NCBI GenBank assembly: GCA_023397655.1
Contig: JAEWTW010000034.1
Location: 12,216 to 76,215 of the forward strand
Length of the DNA stretch: 64,000 nucleotides
Reading direction: 5' to 3'
Origin: Bacillota bacterium
GTDB lineage: Bacteria > Bacillota > Clostridia > Christensenellales > SZUA-584
Shown here: positions 8,868-17,242 of the stretch, piece by piece
Layout of the letters: each line of letters begins with the position of its first letter
How positions within the stretch are numbered: position 1 is the stretch's first letter
Position numbers and translations under genes: made by a program
Notes under the pieces: generated by a model
What the model saw: only the letters and a program-made list of their open reading frames with translations
What the model was told of the DNA's origin: nothing
Databases searched by the model: none

Positions 8868-8961
8868 ATGCCTTGCGGCTTTGCCGGAAAGGCATCATAG
8901 CAAACGATGGGAAGAAGCATATGGCCCCGCCGGTTTTAAAGGTGACCGGCGGGGTTGCTTC
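8868..8961 (+). other. Structured intercistronic leader with two hairpins
   Basis: Between the SorE-like and MtlD-like genes. Hairpin 1 (8868-8895): ATGCCTT...AAGGCAT enclosing CGGC-ttt-GCCG. Hairpin 2: CCCCGCCGG (8925-8933) with CCGGCGGGG (8946-8954), extended by GAAGC/GCTTC outside. It lacks a real T-run, so it is a weak terminator, an RNA-processing site or a regulatory leader. Bases 8900-8915 between the hairpins are repeated in the candidate small RNA at 19546-19657. Confidence 0.5.
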
Positions 8962-8992
8962 GCGCGCGGAATAACGGAAACAGGAGAGCAAC

Positions 8993-10138
8993 ATGAAAGC
9001 GGTATTGATTGGAACGGGTAAGATCGGACGGGGTATCATCGCGAAATCTCTGGTGAACGCAGGCTTTGAGCTGACGATGCTGGATGTCAATGCAGGCCTT
9101 ATCAGCCTGCTGCGCGAGGCGGGCGCCTATACGGTGCGGTCTATCGATAATGAAACGGACTACACCGAAACGGTGAGCGGCTATCGGGCGGCGCTGCTCT
9201 CCTCGGACTCGGCAAGAACGGCCGTGTGCGAAGCGGACATCATATTTGTGTCCGTGGGCGTCAACAACCTGCCTGCGCTGATGAAAACAGTCGCGCCGTA
9301 TCTGCTGGAGCGCGTGCGGCAGAACCGACCGCCCGTGGATATGATATTCTGCGAGAACTTTGTGGGCGTGCGCGCGCACATCAACGGCATTCTCGATGAG
9401 CTCGGCATAGACACGGCCGCGTTTGAGGGGCGGTTGGGCTTCGCAGGCGGCAGCGTCGGCGTGGTGGTACCGCCGTCCGCTGATCCGTTGTACATCGTCA
9501 AGGGGCCGTATGAGGATATCCACATTGAAGAGGCGGCGCTGATCACGCCCATCCGCATACCGCATTTCGTGCCGGTCGGCAGCTTCGAGCTGTGCATCCG
9601 CGAGAAGCTGTACATATACAACATGGCCCACGCGCTCACGTCATATCTCGGATGGCTGCAGGGCTATGAGTATGTGGACGAGGCGTTCGTTGCGCCGGGC
9701 ATCAACGAAGTCGTGCAGCCCGCGATGGAAGCGGTTGCACAGGCGCTGGCGCTGGAATACGGCGTATCGCCCGAAAAGGAGCTGGCGGAGGTCGCGGACA
9801 TTCAGCGCCGCATCTGCAACCGCCACATCCGCGACACCGTGGTACGTATCGCGGAAGACCCGGTGCGCAAGCTGAGCGGGAACGACAGACTGGTGGGGGC
9901 ATACCGGCTCACACAGAAACATAGCGTTAACGGCAAGCCAATACTCAAGGGCATCGCCGCCGGCTTCCTGTTTGCGGAACCTGCGGATGCCAGCGCCATG
10001 CGGATACAGTCGTACATCACCAGTAATGGCATTGAGGCTGCGGTCAGGCATTTTACCGGACTGGACGACGCGGATGTCTCGGATATATGCTGTCTGTACG
10101 GCGAACTGAAAGCCAGCAGTGCCGCCCCGCGCGGTTAA
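8993..10138 (+). CDS. Mannitol-1-phosphate 5-dehydrogenase-like protein
   Basis: 381 residues, the MtlD size. The N-terminal NAD fold is GTGKIGRGIIAKSL, then IFVSVGVNN and ENFVGV, and a mannitol dehydrogenase C-terminal domain with REKLYIYNMAHALTSYLG. MtlD oxidises mannitol 1-phosphate to fructose 6-phosphate. The classical active-site KxxxxNxxH pattern is visible as KLYIYNMAH. Ribosome binding site caggagag. It is separated from the SorE-like gene by a structured 144-base spacer. No mannitol PTS is nearby, so the true polyol phosphate is open. Confidence 0.85.
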   Translation: MKAVLIGTGKIGRGIIAKSLVNAGFELTMLDVNAGLISLLREAGAYTVRSIDNETDYTETVSGYRAALLSSDSARTAVCEADIIFVSVGVNNLPALMKTVAPYLLERVRQNRPPVDMIFCENFVGVRAHINGILDELGIDTAAFEGRLGFAGGSVGVVVPPSADPLYIVKGPYEDIHIEEAALITPIRIPHFVPVGSFELCIREKLYIYNMAHALTSYLGWLQGYEYVDEAFVAPGINEVVQPAMEAVAQALALEYGVSPEKELAEVADIQRRICNRHIRDTVVRIAEDPVRKLSGNDRLVGAYRLTQKHSVNGKPILKGIAAGFLFAEPADASAMRIQSYITSNGIEAAVRHFTGLDDADVSDICCLYGELKASSAAPRG

Positions 10139-10186
10139 AATTTACCCATATTTAGCCCTTTCCAAATTGTATTCCCCCGTCTGAGA

Positions 10187-10205
10187 TGATACATTGATAG
10201 TATCA
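10187..10205. promoter_or_regulatory. Inverted repeat upstream of the MFS gene, possible operator
   Basis: TGATAC-7-GTATCA, a perfect 6-base inverted repeat about 25 bases before the MFS start, next to a possible -10. It could be a regulator site; no second copy was found near the GntR or deoC promoters. Confidence 0.35.
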
Positions 10206-10229
10206 CAACGGATAAGGAGCCTGCAGACT

Positions 10230-11534
10230 ATGAAGCTGAGCTATGGCAAGACTGTACTCGTCGGGCTGGCGTTTCTCACCATATCCTCGTTTTGGCAGCT
10301 ATATGATTTCATCGTTCCTCTGATACTCAAGAATACTTTCGGCATCAGCGACACCTGGGCCGGTTTTATCATGTCAGCGGATAACATACTGGCGCTGTTC
10401 ATGCTGCCGCTGTTTGGTCTGTTGTCCGATAAGACCCATACGCGCATTGGCCGCCGCATGCCGTTCATCATATTCGGTACGGTGGCGGCTGTCATATTCA
10501 TGATGGGCATACCTTTCGCCGTTCACACCCGGCTGCTGTGGCTGTTTATGACGGCGCTGGGGATGGTGCTGATCTCCATGTCCGTGTACCGTTCGCCCGC
10601 GGTGGCGCTGATGCCGGACGTGACGCCCAAGCCGCTGCGCTCCAAGGGTAACGCGGTGATTAATCTGATGGGCGCTTTGGGCGGCGCGATGATACTGCTG
10701 CTCAATTCCTTCCTTGCGCCGGACACCAAGAGTGTGGACGCCAATTACTGGCCGATATTCGTCACGGTGGCTGTGATCATGGCAGTGGGAGTGGTGGCGC
10801 TGGTACTGACGGTCAACGAACCCCGGCTGGTAAAGAAAATGCGGCAGGACAGCGCCGCGATGGGCATCGACGCTGAGGAGGCGAAGGAGCTTCCCGAAGC
10901 CAGAAAAACGGAGGCCAAACTGCCTTCCGCCGTGAGAACCAGCATGATGCTGATACTGGTATCCATATTCCTGTGGTTCATGGGTTACAACGCTGTGACG
11001 ACAGCCTTTTCCAAGTATTCCGTCAACGCGCTGGCGCTCACCGAGAGCCAGGCGTCGCTGATATTGATGGTGGCGGTAATCGCTGCGACGGTGGCGTTTC
11101 TACCTGTGGGCATCATATCGTCCAAGGTGGGGCGCCGCAAAAGCATACTGTTCGGTGTGGTGCTGCTGGCCGCTTCGTTCGGTTCGGCGGTGTTGTACAC
11201 CGCTTACAGCCCGCTGATGTATGTGAACTTCGCGATGGCGGGCATCGCGTGGGCCTGCATCAACGTCAACTCGCTGCCCATGGTGCTGGAGATGTCCAAG
11301 GGTGCAAGCGTGGGCAAATACACCGGATACTACTACACGTTCTCAATGGCGGCGCAGGTGGTCACGCCCATACTGTCCGGCGCGCTGCTGGAACACGTGG
11401 GATACTTTACACTGCTGCCATACAGCGCCTTCTTTGTCGCTGTGGCATTTGTGACGATGCTGTTTGTGCGGCACGGCGATTCCAAACCGATAAAGCCGGC
11501 ATCCAATCTGGAGGCGCTGGGCGCGGGGGACTGA
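10230..11534 (+). CDS. MFS transporter (glycoside/sugar symporter-like)
   Basis: Integral membrane carrier of about 434 residues with about 12 hydrophobic segments. The loop-2 motif GLLSDKTHTRIGRRMPFI is the MFS signature and resembles GPH/SLC45-type sugar:cation symporters. A charged central loop (about 215-245, EEAKELPEARKTEAK) divides the two halves. The ATG at 10230 has aaggag ten bases upstream; upstream in-frame codons lack such a site. It lies inside the polyol cluster and is the only uptake system there, implying uptake of an unphosphorylated substrate. Confidence 0.85.
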   Translation: MKLSYGKTVLVGLAFLTISSFWQLYDFIVPLILKNTFGISDTWAGFIMSADNILALFMLPLFGLLSDKTHTRIGRRMPFIIFGTVAAVIFMMGIPFAVHTRLLWLFMTALGMVLISMSVYRSPAVALMPDVTPKPLRSKGNAVINLMGALGGAMILLLNSFLAPDTKSVDANYWPIFVTVAVIMAVGVVALVLTVNEPRLVKKMRQDSAAMGIDAEEAKELPEARKTEAKLPSAVRTSMMLILVSIFLWFMGYNAVTTAFSKYSVNALALTESQASLILMVAVIAATVAFLPVGIISSKVGRRKSILFGVVLLAASFGSAVLYTAYSPLMYVNFAMAGIAWACINVNSLPMVLEMSKGASVGKYTGYYYTFSMAAQVVTPILSGALLEHVGYFTLLPYSAFFVAVAFVTMLFVRHGDSKPIKPASNLEALGAGD

Positions 11535-11558
11535 CGACAGCTTAAGGGAGGCGGACTC

Positions 11559-12371
11559 ATGGTTTACTTGTTTATTGTGGGGGCGGTTGTTGCCGTCGTC
11601 GCTATGTATGCCTTTTTGGTCACGCCTGCACGTATGCCGCGCGGCACTGACGAATTGTGGGCTGCGCATTATGCGCACCGCGGCCTGTACACAAAGGACC
11701 AGAAGGTGCCGGAGAACTCGCTGCCTGCGTTTGCCTCGGCGGCGGAAGCGGGCTACGGTATGGAGCTGGACATCACCATCACAACGGACGATGAGGTGGT
11801 GGTGTTCCACGACGACATGCTGACGCGTGCGTGCGATGTGAGCAAGGACATCCGCGACTGTGCGCTGAGTGAGCTGCGCGGCTGCCGGCTGTTTGGCACA
11901 GAGCAGGGCATTCCGCTTTTCAGCGAGATGCTGGAGCTGGTGGACGGCCGCACCCCGCTGATTGTGGAGCTGAAATCCACCAAACGCTACCGTGAGCTGT
12001 GCGCAGAGGCTGCTGCGCTGCTGGATGTTTATACAGGGTCTTATTGCGTCGAGTCGTTTGACCCTCGAATCATGCGCTGGTTTTACAAGCACCGGCCCGG
12101 CGTGGTGCGCGGGCATTTGGCGTGCGGTATCCGGTCGTACGAGACGACGCCGTTTTTTCAGAGCCTGCTGATGTCGTCGCTGCTGACCAACGCGATGTGC
12201 CGGCCGCATTTCGTGGCTTACCGGCATCAGGACGCGCGGCGTAAGCTGGGCCTTTGGGCTTTCAAGCGAATGGGGGGCAGGCTGGTGGCGTGGACGGTTC
12301 AGAACTACGAAGACGCCCAGTATCTGCGGAAGCAGTTCGATAATATCATATTCGAGTTTTTTCGTCCCTGA
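11559..12371 (+). CDS. Glycerophosphodiester phosphodiesterase-family protein, membrane-anchored
   Basis: 270 residues with an N-terminal membrane helix (VYLFIVGAVVAVVAMYAFL) and a GDPD TIM barrel. Active-site stretches: AHRGLY (catalytic His), PENSLPAF (Glu), MELDITITTDDEVVVFHDD (metal Glu/Asp and second catalytic His), and VELKS. It would cleave glycerophosphodiesters outside or at the membrane face. Preceded by gggaggcgg. It sits 24 bases after the MFS gene and could be co-transcribed. Confidence 0.9.
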   Translation: MVYLFIVGAVVAVVAMYAFLVTPARMPRGTDELWAAHYAHRGLYTKDQKVPENSLPAFASAAEAGYGMELDITITTDDEVVVFHDDMLTRACDVSKDIRDCALSELRGCRLFGTEQGIPLFSEMLELVDGRTPLIVELKSTKRYRELCAEAAALLDVYTGSYCVESFDPRIMRWFYKHRPGVVRGHLACGIRSYETTPFFQSLLMSSLLTNAMCRPHFVAYRHQDARRKLGLWAFKRMGGRLVAWTVQNYEDAQYLRKQFDNIIFEFFRP

Positions 12372-12492
12372 ATCATTAAGACTGTACAGGAGCGCCCGGA
12401 TACATTACAATTAATTCAGCGGAAAATTTGACGCATTGGGCGTTTAATTCCCAAGCGCGTATCGCAAAAACACATAAGGGACGGATTTGTTA

Positions 12493-13263
12493 ATGCAAAG
12501 ACTTAAAGGCAAGAGAGCGGTAATTACAGGGGCGGCGCAGGGGCTGGGACAGGCGCTGGCGCTGCGTTTGGCAGCTGAGGGCGCGCGTGTCGTCATCGGC
12601 GACGTGAGTTTGGAAGGCGCAAAGCAGACGGCGGACATGCTGGAGGGCGGCGCGGCTTATTCTCTGGATGTGACGGACTACGCTTCGTGTGAGGCTTTTA
12701 TCGGCAACGCCGTGAAAGAAATGGGCGGCATCGACCTGTTGGTTTCCAACGCGGCAATACTCATTTCGGGTGCGATAGAGGAGTTTGACTCTGAGAGATG
12801 GAAAAAGGTGATCGACGTCAACCTGTGCGGCTGCTATAACATCTGCAAGGCGGCGGTGCCGTATCTGAAGCAGAATCAGGGCGTGATCGTTCAGATCAAT
12901 TCCAAGAGCGGCAAGAAGGGCTCATATAAAAACTCGGCATATGCGGCGTCCAAGTTCGGCGGTATCGGGCTGGTGCAGAGCCTTGCATTGGAGCTGGCAG
13001 AGGACAAGGTACGCGTGAACGCGATTTGCCCCGGCAACCTGCTGGATTCGCCGCTGTGGGTAAACAGCCTGTTCAAGCAGTATGCCAAGAATCAGGGCAT
13101 CAGCGAGGAGCAGGTGCGGCAGAAATATATCGATCAGGTTCCGCTCAAGCGCGGCTGCACCTACGACGACGTGGCCAACCTGATGGTTTTTTTGGCCAGC
13201 GAGGAGGCCAGCTATATGACCGGACAGGCCATCAACGTGACTGGCGGACAGCAGATGGATTGA
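12493..13263 (+). CDS. SDR oxidoreductase, sorbitol-6-phosphate 2-dehydrogenase-like (copy 2)
   Basis: Paralogue of the SDR at 6778: the same INSKSGKKGS, AYAASKFGGIGLVQS, CPGNLLDSPLW and YMTGQAINVTGG stretches in 256 residues. N-terminal TGAAQGLGQA cofactor loop. The ATG at 12493 is preceded by aaggga about ten bases away; a TTG two codons earlier is less likely. A 120-base gap to the preceding gene suggests its own promoter. Presumably it oxidises a related polyol phosphate; the reason for two copies within 6 kb is unknown. Confidence 0.85.
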   Translation: MQRLKGKRAVITGAAQGLGQALALRLAAEGARVVIGDVSLEGAKQTADMLEGGAAYSLDVTDYASCEAFIGNAVKEMGGIDLLVSNAAILISGAIEEFDSERWKKVIDVNLCGCYNICKAAVPYLKQNQGVIVQINSKSGKKGSYKNSAYAASKFGGIGLVQSLALELAEDKVRVNAICPGNLLDSPLWVNSLFKQYAKNQGISEEQVRQKYIDQVPLKRGCTYDDVANLMVFLASEEASYMTGQAINVTGGQQMD

Positions 13264-13307
13264 CGTCCGTTATGCTGCGGGCTGGCAATGCTTGATACCG
13301 GGACTGA

Positions 13308-13337
13308 ATTTTACTGTATTGCATTTTACTGTATTGC
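13308..13337. repeat. Perfect 15-bp tandem duplication
   Basis: ATTTTACTGTATTGC occurs twice head to tail (13308-13322, 13323-13337) just upstream of the SGNH hydrolase ribosome binding site. Confidence 0.9.
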
Positions 13338-13355
13338 TGACGGGAGGAGCTGACG

Positions 13356-14000
13356 ATGACAGAGAAGACGATCGTGTGCTACGGGGATTCCAACACATGG
13401 GGCTATATTCCGCACGAAGGCGGGCGATATGACAAAGACACCAGATGGCCCCGCTGTTTGGCAGGTTTGCTGGGAGAGGGGTACCATGTGGCTGAGCAGG
13501 GTCTGAACGGCAGGACGACGGCGTTCGACGACCCGATTGAGCCGTACCGGAACGGCCGGAAAACGCTGGAGGTCAGTCTACTGATGCACAGCCCCATCGA
13601 CCTGTTCGTCGTGATGCTGGGCACCAACGACACGAAGCATTTTCTGAATCTGACGCCTTACATGATCGGCAAAGGGCTTGAGTCGATCGTTGATGAAGCG
13701 GGCCGAGCGCAATACGGACGCGACGGCCAGCCGCCCAAAATACTGGTGGTTTCCCCGATTCAAATCTCTGCAGAAGGTCTCAACGATCAGATGCGGGAAT
13801 ACTTTGATGAAGCTTCTGAAAAAAAAGCCCAGGGCTTAACCGAAATATACAGACAGATCGCACAGCAGTACGGCTGCGCTTTCATGGACGCAGCGCAGTA
13901 TGCGAAGCCCAGCATGAGAGACGGCATCCACATGGAGGCGGAGGATCAGCGGGCGCTGGCGGCGGCAGCAGCCAAGATGGTACGGCAGATTCTTAACTGA
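13356..14000 (+). CDS. SGNH/GDSL-family hydrolase
   Basis: 214-residue esterase/lipase-like enzyme without signal peptide. Block I YGDSNTWGY (nucleophile Ser), block II GLNGRTT (Gly), block III LGTNDTKH (Asn), block V DGIHMEAEDQ (Asp/His). Similar cytoplasmic SGNH proteins act as arylesterases or carbohydrate deacetylases; the substrate is unknown. Ribosome binding site gggaggag. It closes the rightward carbohydrate cluster before a shared terminator. Confidence 0.9.
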   Translation: MTEKTIVCYGDSNTWGYIPHEGGRYDKDTRWPRCLAGLLGEGYHVAEQGLNGRTTAFDDPIEPYRNGRKTLEVSLLMHSPIDLFVVMLGTNDTKHFLNLTPYMIGKGLESIVDEAGRAQYGRDGQPPKILVVSPIQISAEGLNDQMREYFDEASEKKAQGLTEIYRQIAQQYGCAFMDAAQYAKPSMRDGIHMEAEDQRALAAAAAKMVRQILN

Positions 14001-14033
14001 CCTGAATCGGACAGACTGTATAAAACGATATTT

Positions 14034-14074
14034 AAAAAGAGCTGACTGCGTTTGCCGCAGCCAGCTCTTCTTTT
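14034..14074. terminator. Bidirectional intrinsic terminator
   Basis: AAGAGCTG-a-CTGCG / CGCAG-c-CAGCTCTT with A-run before and T-run after, between the convergent SGNH hydrolase and BMP lipoprotein genes. Confidence 0.9.
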
Positions 14075-14093
14075 GTTGGTAGGTTTGGCGGGA

Positions 14094-15164
14094 TTACTTC
14101 ATGAAGCTGCCGGCCTTCATCTGCTCGACATATTCCATGAACTTATCCTGGACTTCCTGGGAAACCAGCTCGGTGTTGATCTGGCCAACGCTCAGGCAGC
14201 CATTCTCAAGCGAACCGTAGACAACCTGGTTGCCGAAGGTGCCGTCCGCCGCAGCCTGCATGCAGATCTTGAGCATGCCGGCGTTGTCGGTCACGACGCT
14301 GGAGATAACGCAGGGGTTCTGGCCCAACAGGTCAGCAGGCTGGCCGATATCGTAGATGCCGATTTCGCCTTCGCCGTTGGCCGAGTCAATCGCCTGACGG
14401 GCGCCGGAGTCCACCGCGGACGCATCGCCGAAGAACACGTCAGCCTTTTCGCTGATCATCGAATTGGCAAGCTCCATACCTTTAGCCGTATCGCTGAAGG
14501 AACCGGCATAGGCGGAAAGCACCTTGATGTCGGGGTTGATGAACTTAGCCGCTTCTTCATAGGATGCCAGCTTGGTCTTCGTGGTGTCGAGCTCCATGCC
14601 GCCGATGAATCCGAGAACGTTGCTCTTGGACATGAGACCCGCCAGCGAACCGGCGATCCAGCCGATTTCCTGCGCGTTGGGCAGCATGCTCATGATGTTG
14701 TCGGTCGGGAGAGCGGGGTTACCGTTCAGCACCGCGAAAGCGATGTCCGGATAGTCCGCAGCAACCTGCTTGGTGGCGTCGCTGTACTGGTTGCCCGGCA
14801 GGAAGATCATGTCGTAGCCCAGCTGGCAGTAGCTTTCAATGGAGCTGACATAGTCGGCCACATCGATGCTGTCCGTGTAAGCGGATTCCCAGCCAAGGTC
14901 CTCAGCCGCTTTCACCATTGCGTTGTAGCAGGCAGCGCCCCAGCCGCCGTCCGAAATGCTGGAGTCGCAGACCATGGCGACCTTGTAGGTCTTGCCTTCG
15001 GCCGGCGCTGTGCTTTCGTCAGCGGGAGCAGCAGACTCATCTGTTGCGGGAGCTTCCGTCGCTTCGGGAGCGGCAGATTCGGTCGTCGCCGGCGCGTTGT
15101 TGCCGCAGGCGGTCAGCGCCAGAGCCATAACGAGCGCAAGGATTAAAGCCAATACTCTTTTCAT
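14094..15164 (-). CDS. BMP-family ABC transporter substrate-binding lipoprotein
   Basis: Extracytoplasmic receptor of a nucleoside-type ABC importer (BmpA/PnrA/NupN family). 356 residues: lipoprotein signal peptide with lipobox LTACGN, an Ala/Glu/Thr/Pro-rich linker (about 25-60), then the BMP fold with KVAMVCDSSISDGGWG (N-terminal strand), IFLPGNQYSDA and LGFIGGMELD. Ribosome binding site gaggaggaa. It is the last gene of the leftward importer operon, 89 bases after the second permease; that gap holds a hairpin that may adjust its expression. Some BMP systems import other solutes, so nucleoside specificity is likely but not proven. Confidence 0.93.
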   Translation of the reverse strand: MKRVLALILALVMALALTACGNNAPATTESAAPEATEAPATDESAAPADESTAPAEGKTYKVAMVCDSSISDGGWGAACYNAMVKAAEDLGWESAYTDSIDVADYVSSIESYCQLGYDMIFLPGNQYSDATKQVAADYPDIAFAVLNGNPALPTDNIMSMLPNAQEIGWIAGSLAGLMSKSNVLGFIGGMELDTTKTKLASYEEAAKFINPDIKVLSAYAGSFSDTAKGMELANSMISEKADVFFGDASAVDSGARQAIDSANGEGEIGIYDIGQPADLLGQNPCVISSVVTDNAGMLKICMQAAADGTFGNQVVYGSLENGCLSVGQINTELVSQEVQDKFMEYVEQMKAGSFMK

Positions 15165-15193
15165 TTTGTTTCCTCCTCATGTATTTTAAATAT

Positions 15194-15225
15194 ATCATAA
15201 TACCCAAAACTGGGTATATTATGAT
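15194..15225 (-). other. Intra-operon hairpin before the BMP lipoprotein gene
   Basis: ATCATAATACCCA-aaac-TGGGTATatTATGAT, a 13-bp stem with a 2-base bulge, between permease and binding-protein genes. Such hairpins often mark RNA processing that raises the level of the binding-protein message. Read on the other strand it is followed by cttttt. Confidence 0.6.
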
Positions 15226-15253
15226 CTTTTTATTACGCCGCAGACAGGGAACA

Positions 15254-16177
15254 TTATCTTTCTTCCCTGAAATACGGTTTGCCGCTGGCTTTGGGGCCGG
15301 CTTTGCGGCTGCCGAATACATACAGCGCGATCAGCGTGCACAGATACGGTATCATCTGGAACAGCTGATAGGGTGTGTCGGTACTCATCACCTGAAGGCG
15401 AAGCTGCAGAGCGTCGAAGAAGCCGAACAGCAGGCAGGCCAGCAATACGCCGCTGGAGGTCCAGCGCCCGAAGATGACGGCTGACAGGGCAATAAAGCCG
15501 CGGCCCGCCACCACGCCGTCAGAATACGTGTTGACATAGCAGGTGGTGAGATACGCGCCGCCGATGCCCGCCATCATGCCGCAGATAATGGCGGCAATGT
15601 ACTTTTGCTTGATGACGCTGATGCCCAGCGTTTCCGCTGCTTTGGGGAACTCGCCGACGGCTTTGTAATTGAGGCCGGCTTTGGTTTTGTTGAAGAACAC
15701 GGCGGTAAACACAACCATCAGATAAGCCAGATATACCATCGGCGTCTGGTTGAACAGCAGGTTCCCTATGAAGGGGATGTCCTTCAGGTAGGGGATGGAT
15801 ACAGTGGACATCAGCGTGCCCTGCGCCAGCGTGGAGCTGACGCCGAAGTAGACGCGGTAAATGAACGCCGCGACGGCAGGGGCGAAAATGTTGATGGCCA
15901 TACCGTAAACGATCTGCTGGGCGCGGAGCGTGATGGTACAGAACGCATAGATCATGTTGACCAGTATGCCGCCTATCGCACCGGCCATAATGCCAAGGTA
16001 GGGGTTACCGGTCAGAAAGCAGATCATGAAGCCGGACAGTGCGCCGAATGTCATGATGCCGTCGAGGCCGATGTTGACCAGACCGGCACGCTCTGAATAA
16101 AGCTCAGCGAGGGCAACCAGCAATATGGGGGTTGCCATGCGGACGGTCGAAAGAAGCATCTCCGAAGCAAAATCCAT
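15254..16177 (-). CDS. Nucleoside-type ABC transporter permease (NupQ-like)
   Basis: 307-residue inner-membrane permease of the BPD_transp_2 family, with about 8 hydrophobic segments. The typical ERAGLVNIGLDGIMTFGAL loop near residue 30 is characteristic of the second permease of BMP transporters. It starts directly after the stop of the first permease (one-base spacing), so translation is coupled. Works with the NupP-like permease, the double ATPase and the BMP lipoprotein. Confidence 0.93.
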   Translation of the reverse strand: MDFASEMLLSTVRMATPILLVALAELYSERAGLVNIGLDGIMTFGALSGFMICFLTGNPYLGIMAGAIGGILVNMIYAFCTITLRAQQIVYGMAINIFAPAVAAFIYRVYFGVSSTLAQGTLMSTVSIPYLKDIPFIGNLLFNQTPMVYLAYLMVVFTAVFFNKTKAGLNYKAVGEFPKAAETLGISVIKQKYIAAIICGMMAGIGGAYLTTCYVNTYSDGVVAGRGFIALSAVIFGRWTSSGVLLACLLFGFFDALQLRLQVMSTDTPYQLFQMIPYLCTLIALYVFGSRKAGPKASGKPYFREER

Positions 16178-17242
16178 TTATACCGCCTCCTTTTTTCTGC
16201 GGGCAGCCCGGGTTTTGAAAAACTGTCGGATCTGCGGCAAATGTACGATGGCAAAACCGGCTACGGCGAACACGATAACCATTGCCTGTATAATGTCGAT
16301 GACCGAAGTGGGGACGCCGGTGCCCACCTGCATGGTGGTGGCGCCGGTGCGCAGCACCGCGAAGAAGTATGCGACGAACACGGTGGCCAGCGGATTGAGC
16401 TGCGCGATCAGCGCGATGGCGACGCCGTCAAAGCCGAAGCCCATGCCGAACCCGCTCATCAGCCGGTACTGGGTGCCGAGCAGCTCCACACTGCCGCCCA
16501 GGCCCGCGATAGCGCCCGAAGCGATGAAGCTGAACAATATGTACCGATTCACAGCAAAGCCGTTAAAACGCGCCGCTGTGCTGTTAAGGCCCACTGCGCG
16601 CAGACGGAAGCCGTTTGAGGTGTTGAACAGGAAGTAATGGATGGCCATAGCCGCGGCAATAGCGATCACAATGCCCCATGTGATGCGAACATCAGGGAAT
16701 ATGCGTGATATTTTCGTGGCATCGGGGATGGCAGGTGTCTGCGGAACGCTGCCTTCACGCAGCAGGCTCGTATACATGAGCCCCATGAACAGCGTTGCGA
16801 TGTAGTTGAACATGATGGATACGATGATTTCGTTCAGCCCGCGCACGATTTTCAGCAGGCCGGGCAGCATGCCCCAGATGCCACCGGCCAATGCGCCGAG
16901 AAGCATGCACAGCAGCGTGCCGGGTATGCCGGTGATACCCCAGGTGACGCCCACCCAGACCGCGACGCAGGCGCCGATGATGAACTGCCCCTCGCCGCCC
17001 AAGTTGAACACGCCGCAGCGGTAGGCGAAACAGGCGCACAGGCCGGTGAAGATGAGGGGGGTGGCTTTAACCAGCGTCGTGGCGACGTTGGAAGGGCTGC
17101 CGAACGCGCCCATAAATAAGAACTGGATAGACTGAAAGGGTGACTTGCCCAGTGCGGCGATGATGATACAGCCGATGCCGAAAGCCACCAGTACCGCGGC
17201 GATGGGAACCACCACGCTGAACAATCTGTTCTTTATTTTCAT
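16178..17242 (-). CDS. Nucleoside-type ABC transporter permease (NupP-like)
   Basis: 354-residue BPD_transp_2 permease with about 9-10 membrane segments. It carries the family's YRCGVFNLGGEGQFIIGA loop and a basic C-terminus (KTRAARRKKEAV). Its ATG overlaps the end of the ATPase gene by four bases. First of two non-identical permeases forming the channel. Confidence 0.93.
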   Translation of the reverse strand: MKIKNRLFSVVVPIAAVLVAFGIGCIIIAALGKSPFQSIQFLFMGAFGSPSNVATTLVKATPLIFTGLCACFAYRCGVFNLGGEGQFIIGACVAVWVGVTWGITGIPGTLLCMLLGALAGGIWGMLPGLLKIVRGLNEIIVSIMFNYIATLFMGLMYTSLLREGSVPQTPAIPDATKISRIFPDVRITWGIVIAIAAAMAIHYFLFNTSNGFRLRAVGLNSTAARFNGFAVNRYILFSFIASGAIAGLGGSVELLGTQYRLMSGFGMGFGFDGVAIALIAQLNPLATVFVAYFFAVLRTGATTMQVGTGVPTSVIDIIQAMVIVFAVAGFAIVHLPQIRQFFKTRAARRKKEAV

